Shown: positions 45,225 through 54,931, counted from the stretch's first letter. The stretch: DNA of 64,000 bases from Neisseria leonii (GCF_028776105.2 NZ_CP145606.1:744001-808000), one strand, 5' to 3'. The notes: a model not told the origin generated them from the letters alone. Numbers and translations: made by a program.

Positions 45225-47051
45225 ATGAACCTCCACCCCACACTGACCGCCGTTACCGAACGGATTATTGCGCGCAGCCGCCCCACCCGCGCAGCCTATC
45301 TGGCACGTATCCGCGCCGCCGCCCGTCAGGGGCGTGTGTCGCGCGAGCGCCTAGGCTGCTCCAATCTGGCACACGGCTATGCCGCCATGCCCGATGTCAT
45401 CAAAATCGAGATGCAGAAACCCGATGTGCCGAATCTGGGCATCATCACGTCTTACAACGACATGGTTTCCGCACACCAGCCGTTTAAGGATTTCCCCGAT
45501 TGGATTAAAGAAGAAGCACAGAAACACGGTGCCACCGCGCAGGTGGCCGGGGGAACGCCCGCCATGTGCGACGGCATCACGCAGGGCTATGAAGGCATGG
45601 AATTGTCGCTTTTCTCGCGCGATGTGATTGCCATGAGCACCGCCGTCGGCCTGTCGCATCAGATGTTCGACGGCGCACTGTATTTCGGCGTGTGCGACAA
45701 AATCGTTCCCGGCCTGATGATCGGCGCGCTCTCCTGCGGCCACCTGCCGGGTATTTTTGTTCCGGCCGGCCCGATGGCCAGCGGCATCGGCAACAAAGAA
45801 AAAGCGCGCACGCGCCAGCTGTTTGCCGAAGGCAAGGTCGGCCGCGACGCGCTCTTGGTCAGCGAAATGGCTTCCTACCACAGCCCCGGCACCTGCACGT
45901 TTTACGGTACGGCCAATTCCAATCAGATGATGATGGAAATGATGGGCGTACACCTGCCCGCCGCCGCTTTTTTCAATCCCTATACACCGATGCGCGAAGC
46001 CCTGACGCGCCATGCCGCCGCGCATTTGGTGGCAGGTATACGCAGCGGCAGCATCAAGCCGCTGGGCGAAATGCTGGACGAAAAATCGTTTGTCAATGCC
46101 GTGATCGGCCTGATGGCCACCGGCGGCTCCACCAACCACACCATTCATCTGATTGCGATGGCGCGCGCGGCGGGCATCATTCTCAACTGGGACGACTTCG
46201 ACGCGCTCTCGTCCGTGATTCCGCTGCTGATCCGCGTGTATCCGAACGGTCAGGCCGATGTGAATCATTTTGCCGCAGCAGGCGGGCTGCCGTTCGTTAT
46301 CCGCGAGCTGCGCGGCAACGGCCTGCTGCACGACGATGTCGAAACCGTCATGGGGCGCGGCATGGCCGCCTATACGCAGGAGCCGTTCCTGCGCGAAGGC
46401 CGTCTGATTTGGCAGGACGCGGTGGCCGAAAGCCGCGATACGGAAATTCTGCGCACCGTTTCCGCACCGTTCTCGCCCGACGGCGGCCTGAAACTGATGA
46501 AAGGCAATATCGGGCGCGGCGTGATTAAAGTTTCCGCCGTCCGCGACAGCCACCGCGTGATTGAAGCTCCCGCCATCGTGTTCGACGACCAGAAAGACGT
46601 GCTGGCCGCTTTCGAGCGCGGCGAACTGGAACGCGATTTTGTCTGTGTGGTGCGCTTTCAGGGGCCGCGTGCCAACGGTATGCCCGAACTGCACAAACTC
46701 ACGCCGCCGCTGGCGACTCTGCTCGACCGCGGGTTTCGGGTCGCACTGATTACCGACGGGCGGATGTCGGGCGCATCGGGCAAAGTGCCCGCCGCCATCC
46801 ATATGTCGCCAGAAGCCTTAAACGGCGGCGCCATCGGCAAAATCCGTACCGGCGATATGATCCGTTTCGACTCGCATACCGGCGAACTGAATGTTTTGAC
46901 CGATGAAAAAACATGGGCGGCGCGCGACATTCCCGCGCCCGATTTGAGCGGCAATGAGGCCGGTATCGGCCGAGAACTGTTTGCCGGTTTCCGCACCCAG
47001 GCGGCCGATGCGGAACAGGGGGCGGCCGGTTTCGGCGGCCGCTTTGCCTGA
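45225..47051 (+). CDS. edd: Phosphogluconate dehydratase
   Basis: A 608-residue iron-sulphur dehydratase of the IlvD/Edd family that makes 2-keto-3-deoxy-6-phosphogluconate. Typical segments are IITSYNDMVSAHQPFKDFPD, AGGTPAMCDGITQGYEGMEL and ALITDGRMSGASGKVPAAIH. Cluster-binding Cys are present (MCDG, GTCTFYGTANSNQ). The start at 45225 is internal to a longer frame and is supported by homology. It is divergent from zwf and followed by eda. Confidence 0.95.
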   Translation: MNLHPTLTAVTERIIARSRPTRAAYLARIRAAARQGRVSRERLGCSNLAHGYAAMPDVIKIEMQKPDVPNLGIITSYNDMVSAHQPFKDFPDWIKEEAQKHGATAQVAGGTPAMCDGITQGYEGMELSLFSRDVIAMSTAVGLSHQMFDGALYFGVCDKIVPGLMIGALSCGHLPGIFVPAGPMASGIGNKEKARTRQLFAEGKVGRDALLVSEMASYHSPGTCTFYGTANSNQMMMEMMGVHLPAAAFFNPYTPMREALTRHAAAHLVAGIRSGSIKPLGEMLDEKSFVNAVIGLMATGGSTNHTIHLIAMARAAGIILNWDDFDALSSVIPLLIRVYPNGQADVNHFAAAGGLPFVIRELRGNGLLHDDVETVMGRGMAAYTQEPFLREGRLIWQDAVAESRDTEILRTVSAPFSPDGGLKLMKGNIGRGVIKVSAVRDSHRVIEAPAIVFDDQKDVLAAFERGELERDFVCVVRFQGPRANGMPELHKLTPPLATLLDRGFRVALITDGRMSGASGKVPAAIHMSPEALNGGAIGKIRTGDMIRFDSHTGELNVLTDEKTWAARDIPAPDLSGNEAGIGRELFAGFRTQAADAEQGAAGFGGRFA

Positions 47052-47174
47052 TGGCGGCCGATGCCGTTTTCAGACGGCCTTCCAAGCGTTTTGCCGCCCG
47101 GGAAGCCGTCTGAAAACACCCTTACCCGAATGGAACAACGGATACGGGCAAACAGCCCGACAGGAGCAGAAACG

Positions 47175-47810
47175 ATGAACGCAAGAGAAATTTTATCCGC
47201 CGGCGCGGTGGTGCCGGTGATTGCCGTCGACGACATCCACAGCGCGGTCGATATGGCGCACGCCCTGGTTGCCGGCGGCATTCCCACCCTGGAAATCACC
47301 CTGCGCACCCGCCACGGCATCGAAGCGGTTAAACTGATTAAACGCGAAGTCAAAGGCGCGATTGTCGGCGCGGGGACGGTTACCGATGCCACCGCATTGC
47401 AGGCCGTGGCCGATGCCGGTGCCGAATTTGCCATCAGTCCGGGGCTGAACGCCGTTTTCGCACAGGCGGCGGCTCAAAGCCCGATTCCCGTGATTCCCGG
47501 CATCGCCACAGCGGGCGAACTGATGCTGGCCTCTGAATACGGTATGGACACGCTGAAACTGTTCCCTGCCGAAGCCGTCGGCGGCATCTCCCTACTGCAA
47601 GCACTGTACGGCCCGTTTCCGCACGTGAAATTCTGCCCCACCGGCGGCATCACGCCCGAGACCGCGCCCGATTATCTGAAACTGCCCAATGTGTTGTGCG
47701 TGGGCGGTTCGTGGCTTACCCCGAAACACCTGCTCGCCGCCCGCGACTGGGACGGCATTACCCAATTGGCCAAACAGGCGGCCGCGTTGAAAAAACATAC
47801 CGCCTGTTAA
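47175..47810 (+). CDS. eda: KDPG/KHG aldolase
   Basis: A 211-residue TIM-barrel aldolase that splits 2-keto-3-deoxy-6-phosphogluconate to pyruvate and glyceraldehyde-3-phosphate. The Schiff-base Lys is in TLKLFPAEAVGG. The phosphate-binding segment KFCPTGGITPETAPDYL is intact. The start at 47175 has AGGAG at a good distance. The 123-base gap after edd contains an uptake-sequence pair. Confidence 0.95.
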   Translation: MNAREILSAGAVVPVIAVDDIHSAVDMAHALVAGGIPTLEITLRTRHGIEAVKLIKREVKGAIVGAGTVTDATALQAVADAGAEFAISPGLNAVFAQAAAQSPIPVIPGIATAGELMLASEYGMDTLKLFPAEAVGGISLLQALYGPFPHVKFCPTGGITPETAPDYLKLPNVLCVGGSWLTPKHLLAARDWDGITQLAKQAAALKKHTAC

Positions 47811-47876
47811 AACAATCCATAACGGGCATGGCGCCTTTGCACAAAATCCCGCCGCTTTATCTTTCGGAAACCGCTG

Positions 47877-48746
47877 ATGCCGTATCTGCTGACTGCCTCT
47901 TTTTTGTGGGGGACTTCGTTTATCGCGGGGAAAATAGCCTATGAGATGACTGATCCCGCTTTGGTGGTTCTGTGCCGCCTGCTGATTGCCGCCGCCGTTA
48001 CGCTTCCAGTGTCACTGCGCTTTTTCAGACGGCACAGCCCCGTACCCTTTTCCCTGCTGAAAACCGTGATGCTGCTGGGACTGCTGACCTATCCGCTGAC
48101 GTTTCTGCTGCAATTTTCTGGTTTGGGCATGACTTCCGCCGCCAGTGCGGCCACGATGATCGGTGTGGAACCGGTGATGGTGATGCTGGTCGGCTATCTG
48201 TTTTTCAGAGAAAAGGCCGCGTGGCCGGTGGTGCTGCTGGGGCTGGCCGCTTTTGCCGGTGTGGCTCTGGTGGCCGGCGGCGGCGCGGCGGAAGGCGTAA
48301 GCTTATCCGGCTGCCTGCTGGTGTTGGCTTCGACGGTACTGGTGGCATTCTGGCTGCGCCTGTCGCAATCCGTGCTGGCCGAAATGGAGGTTCAGACCTA
48401 TACCGCACTGTCCCTCCAGTTGGGCACACTGGCCGGTACCCCGCTGATGCTGCTGCTCGTGGAAAACTGGACATGGAATTTTTCATGGCCGGGTATGGCC
48501 GCGCTGCTGTATCTGGGGCTGGGTTGCAGCCTGCTGGCCGCATGGTGCTGGAACAAGGGTTTGGCGGACACGCCTGCCAACATCAGCGGGATTTTTCTGG
48601 CTTTGGAACCGGTATTCGGCGTTTTGCTGGCAGTATGGCTGCTGAACGAATCATTAAGCCGGACAGCATGGGCCGGTGTGGTTCTGGCGGTTGCGGCGGC
48701 CGGCATCTGTATTCTGCTGCCGAAATCCAAAACACAAACCGCCTGA
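47877..48746 (+). CDS. EamA-family (DMT) transporter
   Basis: A 289-residue inner-membrane protein with ten hydrophobic segments in two EamA repeats. It begins MPYLLTASFLWGTSFIAGKI and includes SAASAATMIGVEPVMVMLVG. The C-terminal repeat shows GIFLALEPVFGVLLAVWLL. No substrate can be inferred. It follows eda by 66 bases and ends at an uptake-sequence run, and is the last intact gene before the prophage remnant. Confidence 0.85.
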   Translation: MPYLLTASFLWGTSFIAGKIAYEMTDPALVVLCRLLIAAAVTLPVSLRFFRRHSPVPFSLLKTVMLLGLLTYPLTFLLQFSGLGMTSAASAATMIGVEPVMVMLVGYLFFREKAAWPVVLLGLAAFAGVALVAGGGAAEGVSLSGCLLVLASTVLVAFWLRLSQSVLAEMEVQTYTALSLQLGTLAGTPLMLLLVENWTWNFSWPGMAALLYLGLGCSLLAAWCWNKGLADTPANISGIFLALEPVFGVLLAVWLLNESLSRTAWAGVVLAVAAAGICILLPKSKTQTA

Positions 48747-48794
48747 GGCCGTCTGAAAACGGTTTTTAAGGGCTTTGCAACCGCTCCCCTCCCG

Positions 48795-49340
48795 ATGGCG
48801 GAAAGGGCAAAATGGGATTGCACAAAAGGGCATAATTATTATGGAACAATAACTTACCCTCCGCTACTCACAGAATTCCGCAGAAGTGACAAACCGGCAA
48901 ATACAGAAAATGTACACCCGGCAGAGCCACCTCAGGTTGTGGTTGTAAAGGGGCTTTACAGCAAATTGGTGTTCCCGAAAACCTTGCAGGGATCAGCTAT
49001 ACAAGCAAAAGCGCTCGTCATGATCCGGCAATATCTGCCGAATGCCGATGTCGGACAAGCACAGGAGATTTTGGATGAAATCGCCGGCCAACACAAACCG
49101 GTTGCCAGTCCGCTCGGTTTGCTCCGCACCCTGCTGCTTCATGCTGCAAACGGAACCTTGATTTGTACGAAAGCCGCCATCGTGCAGCAGATGCGCCAAA
49201 CCCGGAAACAAATCGCGGCCATGACGGAAATATCTTCACCGCCGACGGTACAGACATCAGCCAAAACCGAAATCGGCGAACAGCTGCGGCAGAAGACCCT
49301 TGCCCAGATTAAAGCCCGGATCGCATCCCTGTCAGCATAA
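48795..49340 (+). CDS. Hypothetical protein, possibly a fragment of a prophage/ICE helix-turn-helix protein
   Basis: A 181-codon open frame with no good ribosome-binding site at its first ATG. The C-terminal half (QAQEILDEIAGQHKPVASPL, then GLLRTLLLHAANGTLI) resembles the C-terminal region of prophage or ICE-encoded replication-type helix-turn-helix proteins. The N-terminal 50 residues look unrelated. It could be the truncated end of such a gene near the left edge of the prophage remnant. I do not assign a function. Confidence 0.35.
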   Translation: MAERAKWDCTKGHNYYGTITYPPLLTEFRRSDKPANTENVHPAEPPQVVVVKGLYSKLVFPKTLQGSAIQAKALVMIRQYLPNADVGQAQEILDEIAGQHKPVASPLGLLRTLLLHAANGTLICTKAAIVQQMRQTRKQIAAMTEISSPPTVQTSAKTEIGEQLRQKTLAQIKARIASLSA

Positions 49341-49442
49341 ATGGCTTATCCGGCTGTACCTCCCCTTTACAGCCATAGCGGCTTCATCCCCTCAAACCCA
49401 ACTCATTCTGTAAAACCCTTTTACAGAGCAAACCACAGTCAA

Positions 49443-50401
49443 ACTGTAAAAACAACCGCGGCCGCCGCGTGACGGTTACGGCAGCGGACTTGGCCGAGAC
49501 GGCCGCTGCTTACGACCCGCAGGTACATGAAGCACCCGTGGTGGTCGGCCACCCGCTGACGGATGCGCCGGCCTACGGCTGGGTGGGCGGACTGAAAGCG
49601 AAAAACGGTGTGCTGTCTGCGGGTTTTGCCCAAGCGGACGAGACGTTTGCCGATTGGGTGCGTGCCGGACGCTATAAAAAAGTGTCGGCCAGTTTTTACC
49701 CGCCCGACAGACCGGGCAATCCGACACCAGCAAATGGGCATTGCGCCATGTCGGCTTTCTGGGCACACAGCCGCCTGCCGTGAAAGGATTGGCGGCAGTA
49801 CAGTTTGCCGAAGACAGCGGCTTTGTCGCGTTCGGTGGGACGGACGACATTCCGGTGCCTGCAACGCTGCTGGGCGGGTCGGATGCCTGTGCCGTTTTTG
49901 TCGACCCGCCAATTTCTTCAACCGCCCCCCAAGGAGGACGATATGACACCGGAGGCACAACTAGCCGCCGATCAGGCTGCCCGCGAAGCGGCCGAAGCGA
50001 GAGCCGAAGCGGCCGAAGCCGAACTGCTGGTTGCAGGCCGAACAGGAGCGGGATTTGCGCGATGCGTCCCACCGGCAGAATGCAGATTTTGCCGAAGGTT
50101 TGGTCAAAGCAGGCCGTCTGAAACCGGCCGACCGCGACCTGTTGGTGCAGGTATTGGATTTTACCGACTACCCAGACCCTACCGTGCCGATTTCGGCGAG
50201 AACGGCGGGCAGACACCCGCCGGTGCCCTGCGCGGCTTTTTCAATGCGGTACTGCCGCAGCAGCTGGCCGCCGACGAGTGGACAGCCAAAAGCGGGCTGC
50301 CCGCATTTGCCGAGGGCATGAGCCACCACGAAGGCGCGCTGGCCTACCGGCAGGCAAACGGTCTCAGCTACGAAGAAGCGGCGCGCCGTACCGCCGATTA
50401 A
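49443..50401 (+). pseudogene. Mu-like prophage protease/scaffold (gpI-type), frameshifted and 5'-truncated
   Basis: Recognisable Mu-like protease text runs through three frames: PVVVGHPLTDAPAYGWVGGL near 49540, MRHVGFLGTQPPAVKGLAAV from 49741, and the scaffold helix MTPEAQLAADQAAREAAEAR near 49943. Two further frame switches occur near 50030 and 50170 before GRTA-like text ends at 50401. The first codons are absent. At least three frameshifts mean no functional protein. In intact relatives this protein matures the procapsid. Confidence 0.75.
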
Positions 50402-50427
50402 CCCTCTTTCGAAAAAAAGGAATTGTG

Positions 50428-51371
50428 ATGAGTCAATATTTATCCATTTATCCGCCCTGCGCGAGCGCGACGAGGTGCTGACCCAACTGGCCGTTGGCCC
50501 AAAACAGGGGGCGTTCGTCGCGAACGTATCGCACCGGTCGTCTTTACCGATAAGGAAGGCATCAAAGTGCCCTGCTATGGCAAAGGGTCGTTTGTCGAAT
50601 ATGAAACCAAGCGTGCGGTGAGTACCGACAGCAATGTGATGACGCTGGACAGCTGCACTTATCTGCCGGTGGTGCTGGAAGAACACGATTTGGTGGCGGG
50701 GGTGGACTACCGCGTACAACACGAATCGCGTTTTGACGAGAAAGCCAAGGCCGTGCGCCGTGTAACGGCGGTATCCAGTTGAAGCAGGAAATCGAAATTG
50801 CCTGCCTGCTGCAAAACAAATCGGTATATCAGAACAGCCACAGTGAAGATTTGGCGCAGGCTGCCAATCAACAGTGGAGCAGCAAAACTGCCGATGTGCA
50901 GGCTACTCTGGAAAAAGCCAAAGAAACCGTGTGCGCTGCCTGCGGTCTGCGCCCGAATGTACTGGTGGTAGGTGCGGCCGTTTTGAGCAAGTTCGCATGA
51001 ACAGCGGGCTGCGCTCGGCCTTGGGCAGCGGCCATCATAAAACCCTGCTCAATACCGATCTGCTGAAAGCCCTGCTGGATTTGGACGACATCATCGTCGG
51101 CGAGTCGGTGTATTCGGCCGACGGCAAAAAAGGCGTGCAGGATATCTGGGGCAATTTCACCAGCCTGACTGTACGCCCGCAAATCATGGCGGACGGTAAC
51201 GACGAGGGGCAGACCGGCTTTGCCTACACCTTCCGCCGCCACGGTATGCCGATGGTGGACCGTTACGAGAGTGCCGGCGGCAAGGTTGAATATGTGCGCT
51301 ATACCGATACCCGCAAAGCGGCCGTTGTCGGCGGTACGTGCGGTTACCTGTTCCAGCATTCGCTTGCTTGA
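50428..51371 (+). pseudogene. BcepMu-like major capsid protein, multiply frameshifted
   Basis: It begins with MSQYLSIYP after AAAAAAAGGA but soon shifts frame. Capsid-like text resumes as KVPCYGKGSFVEYETKRAVS (from about 50567), then MKQEIEIACLLQNKSVYQNS (50779). The last third is open from about 51000 (MNSGLRSALGSGHHKTLLNT) to YLFQHSLA. At least four frameshifts are needed. The translation otherwise reads as a single phage head protein of about 310 residues. Confidence 0.75.
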
Positions 51372-51420
51372 CACAACACAGCCGTCTGAATGCTTTCAGA
51401 CGGCATTGGGAGATAAATTA

Positions 51421-51733
51421 TGGCAAAACCGACCAAACAAGTGGTGCTGACCACTACTGTCCGAACCTAGGCCCCGTGGTGGCCAACCGTCTGGTTTCCT
51501 ATACCGGCAAACAGGCTTCTGCCGGTGAGAATGTGCTGGGCGCGGCACTTTATGATGCCGCCGATGTATTGGACATTGTATTGGTGGAAGCGGGCGGTGC
51601 CGTGGCTGTGGGAGACGCAGTAGGCGCGGATGCGCAGGGCTGTGCGGTATCGGGAGCCGGGACGGCTGTCGTCTTCGCCCTGTCCGATGCTGCCACTGCC
51701 GGCGATGTGATTCGTATCCTACTCAGGAGCTGA
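51421..51733 (+). pseudogene. Phage head decoration-type protein (DUF2190-like), frameshifted
   Basis: Starts MAKPTKQVVLTTTVRT then hits an early TAG. The next frame continues GPVVANRLVSYTGKQASAGE and VLVEAGGAVAVGDAVGADAQ to a stop at 51733. One +1 shift near 51470 accounts for both. The Gly/Ala-rich pattern matches small head-stabilisation proteins encoded just after the capsid gene. Confidence 0.6.
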
Positions 51734-51735
51734 CC

Positions 51736-51996
51736 ATGAGTAAAATCTGCATCGCCAATACCCCGCTGATTCTGCCCACGCCTGACGGCCGCCAGTTCCG
51801 TGTAGAAACCGGAGAAGTTACGGAACTGACCGAGGTGGTGGCTGCACACGTTACCGTTGCAGAAACTACTGCTGCCGATTTGGCGCAGCAAGAAGATACC
51901 TCAGAGGATACAGAAAACCGGCAGAATCCGGCAGGCAGAGAAGCGGCAGAACCTGCTTCCCCACCCAAAACCACCCGCCGCCGGAAAGCAGAATAA
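51736..51996 (+). CDS. Small prophage protein of unknown function
   Basis: An 86-residue frame that follows the decoration pseudogene by two bases (TGACCATGAG). It begins KICIANTPLILPTPDGRQFR and ends in a basic Pro/Lys/Arg tail (PPKTTRRRKAE). In relatives a similar small gene sits between head and tail-joining genes. Open and probably translated if transcribed, but the role is unknown. Confidence 0.5.
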   Translation: MSKICIANTPLILPTPDGRQFRVETGEVTELTEVVAAHVTVAETTAADLAQQEDTSEDTENRQNPAGREAAEPASPPKTTRRRKAE

Positions 51997-51997
51997 A

Positions 51998-52215
51998 ATG
52001 TATCTCACGCTCGAGGATTTGAGCTGTGCCGTCGGCCGTAGCGAGCTGATCTAGCTGACCTGCGACGACGGACGCGGCACGGATCCGGATCCCGAAATAT
52101 TACAGACAGCCGTCCGCGCTACGCATCGAATCTGATCGACGGCTATCTGCGTGACCGCTATCCGATACCGGCGCGACGGCCAACCCCTGAACCCGATTTG
52201 AAACCCAAGGAGTAA
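51998..52215 (+). pseudogene. Mu-like gp36 (DUF1320) head-tail joining protein, broken
   Basis: MYLTLEDLSCAVGRSELI is followed by an in-frame TAG. The remainder then needs a frame change near 52120 to give SNLIDGYLRDRYPIPARRPT and stop at 52215. The N-terminal LTLEDL and C-terminal GYLRDRYPIP are typical of gp36 proteins. About half of the normal length is missing, so it is both nonsense-mutated and deleted. Confidence 0.65.
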
Positions 52216-52218
52216 GAC

Positions 52219-53619
52219 ATGGCAGCAGCCTTCCACCACGGCACGGAAACCGTCCGCATCGACGGCGGCTCCGTCCCCGTTTACACCGCCGACGGCGCAA
52301 TTACCGCCATCATCGGCACCGCCCCGACAGGCGCGGTCAACGAACTGACCGTGTGCCAAACCAAAAAAGACTTTGCCGCGTTTGGCGGCGAACTGGCCGG
52401 CAAGGGCTTCACGCTGCCCGATGCGGCGCATATCTGGACGCGCTACGGCTCGGGCGTGGCTTATGTGGTTAACGTGTGCGACCCTGCCAAACACAAAACC
52501 GAAGTTACCGATGAAGTGCTGACGGTAGACGGCGACACGCTCACCGCTTATACGGCAAAGCCCGCGCTGCAATCAGGCTATGCCGTTTCAGACGGCACGG
52601 CGGCACTGATCGAAGGGCAGCATTACGCCATCAACACACTGACGGGCGAAATCGTATTCAAAAGCAAACCCGAAGCCCCGAAAATCAGTTACCGCTACAC
52701 AGATCCGGCCAAAGTAACCGAAGCCGACATTATCGGCGCGTATGTGGCCGCCACGGGCAAACGCACCGGCTTGGAGTTGCTGACCGAAGGTTTCAACCGC
52801 TTCGGTGCGGACGCGAAAATCCTCATCGTGCCCGAGTTTGACCAAACCGACACCTGCGCCGCTGCCATGATTGCTACGGCCGCCAAGCTCAATGCCGTTG
52901 CCTACATCAATGCGCCGAAAGGCACATCGTTGAGTAAGGCTTTGGAAGGCCGCGGCCCGAACGGCACGATTAATTTCAACACCTCGTCTGACCGCGCACA
53001 GCTGTTTTACCCGCACGTTACCGGTCTGCTCGGCACCGAGCATCTGGCCACCCACGCCGCCGGTCTGCGTATGAAAACCGATGTGGAAAAAGGCTACTGG
53101 TGGAGCATTTCCAACAAAGAGCTGCTGGGCGTAACCGGGCTGGAAGTGGGCTTGACCGCACGCGCCGACGACCCGCAAAGCGAAACCAACCGCCTGAACG
53201 AAAAAGGCATTACCACCGTGTTCAATTCATACGGCACGGGCTACCGCCTGTGGGGCAACCGCTTGGCCTGCTTCCCCGCCGTAAGCCACATCAAGAATTT
53301 TGAAGTGGCGCAGCGCACGGGGGATTTGATTGACGAGAGCATCCGCCGCGCCGAGCTGCAATACATCGACCGCCCGATTGACGACGCGCTGATTGACAGC
53401 CTCGTCGAAACCGTGCGTACCTATTTAGGCACGCTGCCGAGCATCGTCGGCTTTGAAGTGGATTTGGACTACGATTACGACCTGCCCGATGCGTTCAGCA
53501 AAGGCCAAGTCCCCATCAAATACGGCTACACGCCCAAGCTGCCGGCCGAGCGCATTACCAATACCAGCGTGATGACACGCAAGTATCTGGTCAACCTAGC
53601 CTCCGGCAACAGCAATTAA
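52219..53619 (+). CDS. Phage tail sheath protein (P2 FI-like)
   Basis: A 466-residue contractile sheath protein, fully open. Useful segments are AAFHHGTETVRIDGGSVPVY at the N-terminus and PHVTGLLGTEHLATHAAGLR with KGYWWSISNKELLGVTGLEV in the middle. The conserved C-terminal region runs DLIDESIRRAELQYIDRPID onward. AAGGAG precedes the ATG. Sheath subunits wrap the inner tube and contract to drive it through the envelope. An uptake sequence lies within the gene near 52587. Confidence 0.9.
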   Translation: MAAAFHHGTETVRIDGGSVPVYTADGAITAIIGTAPTGAVNELTVCQTKKDFAAFGGELAGKGFTLPDAAHIWTRYGSGVAYVVNVCDPAKHKTEVTDEVLTVDGDTLTAYTAKPALQSGYAVSDGTAALIEGQHYAINTLTGEIVFKSKPEAPKISYRYTDPAKVTEADIIGAYVAATGKRTGLELLTEGFNRFGADAKILIVPEFDQTDTCAAAMIATAAKLNAVAYINAPKGTSLSKALEGRGPNGTINFNTSSDRAQLFYPHVTGLLGTEHLATHAAGLRMKTDVEKGYWWSISNKELLGVTGLEVGLTARADDPQSETNRLNEKGITTVFNSYGTGYRLWGNRLACFPAVSHIKNFEVAQRTGDLIDESIRRAELQYIDRPIDDALIDSLVETVRTYLGTLPSIVGFEVDLDYDYDLPDAFSKGQVPIKYGYTPKLPAERITNTSVMTRKYLVNLASGNSN

Positions 53620-53630
53620 GGAGCTGACAC

Positions 53631-54149
53631 ATGAGCGATTACATCCACGCGATTTACAACGCCAACGTTTACGTTGACGGCAACAGCCTGTTGGGCAGGG
53701 CATCCGAGTTCAAACTGCCCGATTTTGAGATTACCCAGGACGAATACAAAGGCCTGGGCCTGTTCGGCACCGTCAAGCTGCCTTCGGGTGCGGAGGCTTT
53801 GGAAGGCGAAATCACCTGGAACAGCATTTATCCCGAAGTAGCCGAAAAGCTCTACAACCCGTTCCGCGGCACGCAACTGATGGTGCGCGCCAACCAGCAG
53901 ATTCACAATGCGGCGGGTTTGGAAAAAGAAGTGCCGGTGGTCACCGTGCTGACCGTGATGCCGAGCAAAAACGGCTTGGGCACGTTCAAGCCGAAAGAGA
54001 AATCGGAACACGGCACCACCTATCAGGCCACCGAAATCCGCCAGATCATCGACGGGCGCGAAGTGCTGTATTTCAATGCCTTCAAAAACATCTACCGTAT
54101 CGGCGGCAAAGATGTGTTGTCGCAGATGCGCAAAAACACCGGCGCGTAG
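53631..54149 (+). CDS. Phage major tail tube protein (P2 FII-like)
   Basis: A 172-residue inner-tube subunit. It begins MSDYIHAIYNANVYVDGNSL and has LGRASEFKLPDFEITQDEYK and LFGTVKLPSGAEALEGEITW, the core of the family. It directly follows the sheath gene with GGAG before the ATG. Intact length. Confidence 0.9.
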   Translation: MSDYIHAIYNANVYVDGNSLLGRASEFKLPDFEITQDEYKGLGLFGTVKLPSGAEALEGEITWNSIYPEVAEKLYNPFRGTQLMVRANQQIHNAAGLEKEVPVVTVLTVMPSKNGLGTFKPKEKSEHGTTYQATEIRQIIDGREVLYFNAFKNIYRIGGKDVLSQMRKNTGA

Positions 54150-54255
54150 GTTTTAAACCGCATTAAAAGCCGTTTCAGACGGCCTTTGGCACAATCGCTG
54201 TATCTCCCGCAGATACAGCGATTTTTTGTATTGAATTTTCAAAAAGGATGGAAAC

Positions 54256-54546
54256 ATGAACGAAGCACAGAAACTGCAAGAAGACTTGGGGGCCACCCAA
54301 ACCGTGAAGCTGAAATACCCGGTGCGTTTGGCGACGGGTCAAATACTGGACAAAGTCAGCGTACGCCGTCCCCGCGTGGGCGATCTACGTGCCGTGATGC
54401 ACATTACCAATGAAGCCGGGCAGGGTTTGATGCTGGTATCACGGGTAACGGGTTTGGTTCCCGAAGACTTGGATATGCTGGATTTGAAAGACTTGGAAGC
54501 GGTTCAGGCCGCCTTTCGCGCCGAAGAAAGCGGCGGCAGCCAATAA
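54256..54546 (+). CDS. Phage tail assembly protein (GpE-like)
   Basis: A 96-residue tail assembly chaperone between the tube and tape-measure genes. It contains KYPVRLATGQILDKVSVRRP and GLVPEDLDMLDLKDLEAVQA. In P2 and Mu the partner GpE' is made by a programmed frameshift at the 3' end. A second frame (54575 onward) in the expected position is noted separately. AAAGGA precedes the start. Confidence 0.8.
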   Translation: MNEAQKLQEDLGATQTVKLKYPVRLATGQILDKVSVRRPRVGDLRAVMHITNEAGQGLMLVSRVTGLVPEDLDMLDLKDLEAVQAAFRAEESGGSQ

Positions 54547-54574
54547 AACGCCGTCTGAAATCCACCGTGATTTG

Positions 54575-54712
54575 ATGTCGGCCTGTGCCGATATGGCATG
54601 GTGGTTCGGTTGGAGTGTGCAGGACGTTTACGGCCTGCCGCTGGATGAGTTTGAGGAATGGCAGAAAGAAGCAGCCCGCCAAATTAAGGCGGGCTATCGG
54701 AAGGGGATATGA
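54575..54712 (+). CDS. GpE'-like tail assembly protein, possibly made by frameshifting
   Basis: The frame MSACADMAWWFGWSVQDVYG, LPLDEFEEWQKEAARQIKAG matches the short GpE' segment of P2-like phages (45 residues from ATG 54575). In the same frame the reading extends upstream through the end of gpE, so it could be reached by a -2 (equivalent to +1) shift from gpE. An uptake sequence lies in the overlap. It has no strong ribosome-binding site of its own. Confidence 0.6.
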   Translation: MSACADMAWWFGWSVQDVYGLPLDEFEEWQKEAARQIKAGYRKGI

Positions 54713-54715
54713 TTT

Positions 54716-54931
54716 TCAACCTGTCTTTTTGGGCAGTATTTCGGTAATCGCCCCAAGCAGCATGGCAGCTGCTCCGATAGGAATCAGAAGGAACGGGGCA
54801 ATCAGGCCGTACACGATGCCGGTTGCCCAATTTTCCAGCAGCCAGCCGGTTATGAATCCGGAAGCAGCCAGGAATTTAACCATCGTTTCTGCGCGGTCTG
54901 TATCTAAGGCAAAGTTCCAATACTTGTTCAT
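54716..54931 (-). CDS. Small antisense membrane protein in the prophage (moron)
   Basis: A 71-residue protein on the strand opposite to the tail genes. It has two hydrophobic segments (FLAASGFITGWLLENW and YGLIAPFLLIPIGAAAML) and a basic end. AAAGGG lies seven bases before ATG 54931. It sits between gpE' and the tape-measure gene with the similar gene at 54978-55184, where phages commonly carry extra cargo. A role in superinfection exclusion is possible but unproven. No family recognised. Confidence 0.55.
   Translation of the reverse strand: MNKYWNFALDTDRAETMVKFLAASGFITGWLLENWATGIVYGLIAPFLLIPIGAAAMLLGAITEILPKKTG

Noticed and set aside
49300..49460. Mu-type end repeats or a 5-base target duplication at the prophage edge
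   Set aside because: No end sequence could be recognised on either side. The edges look like deletion breaks.
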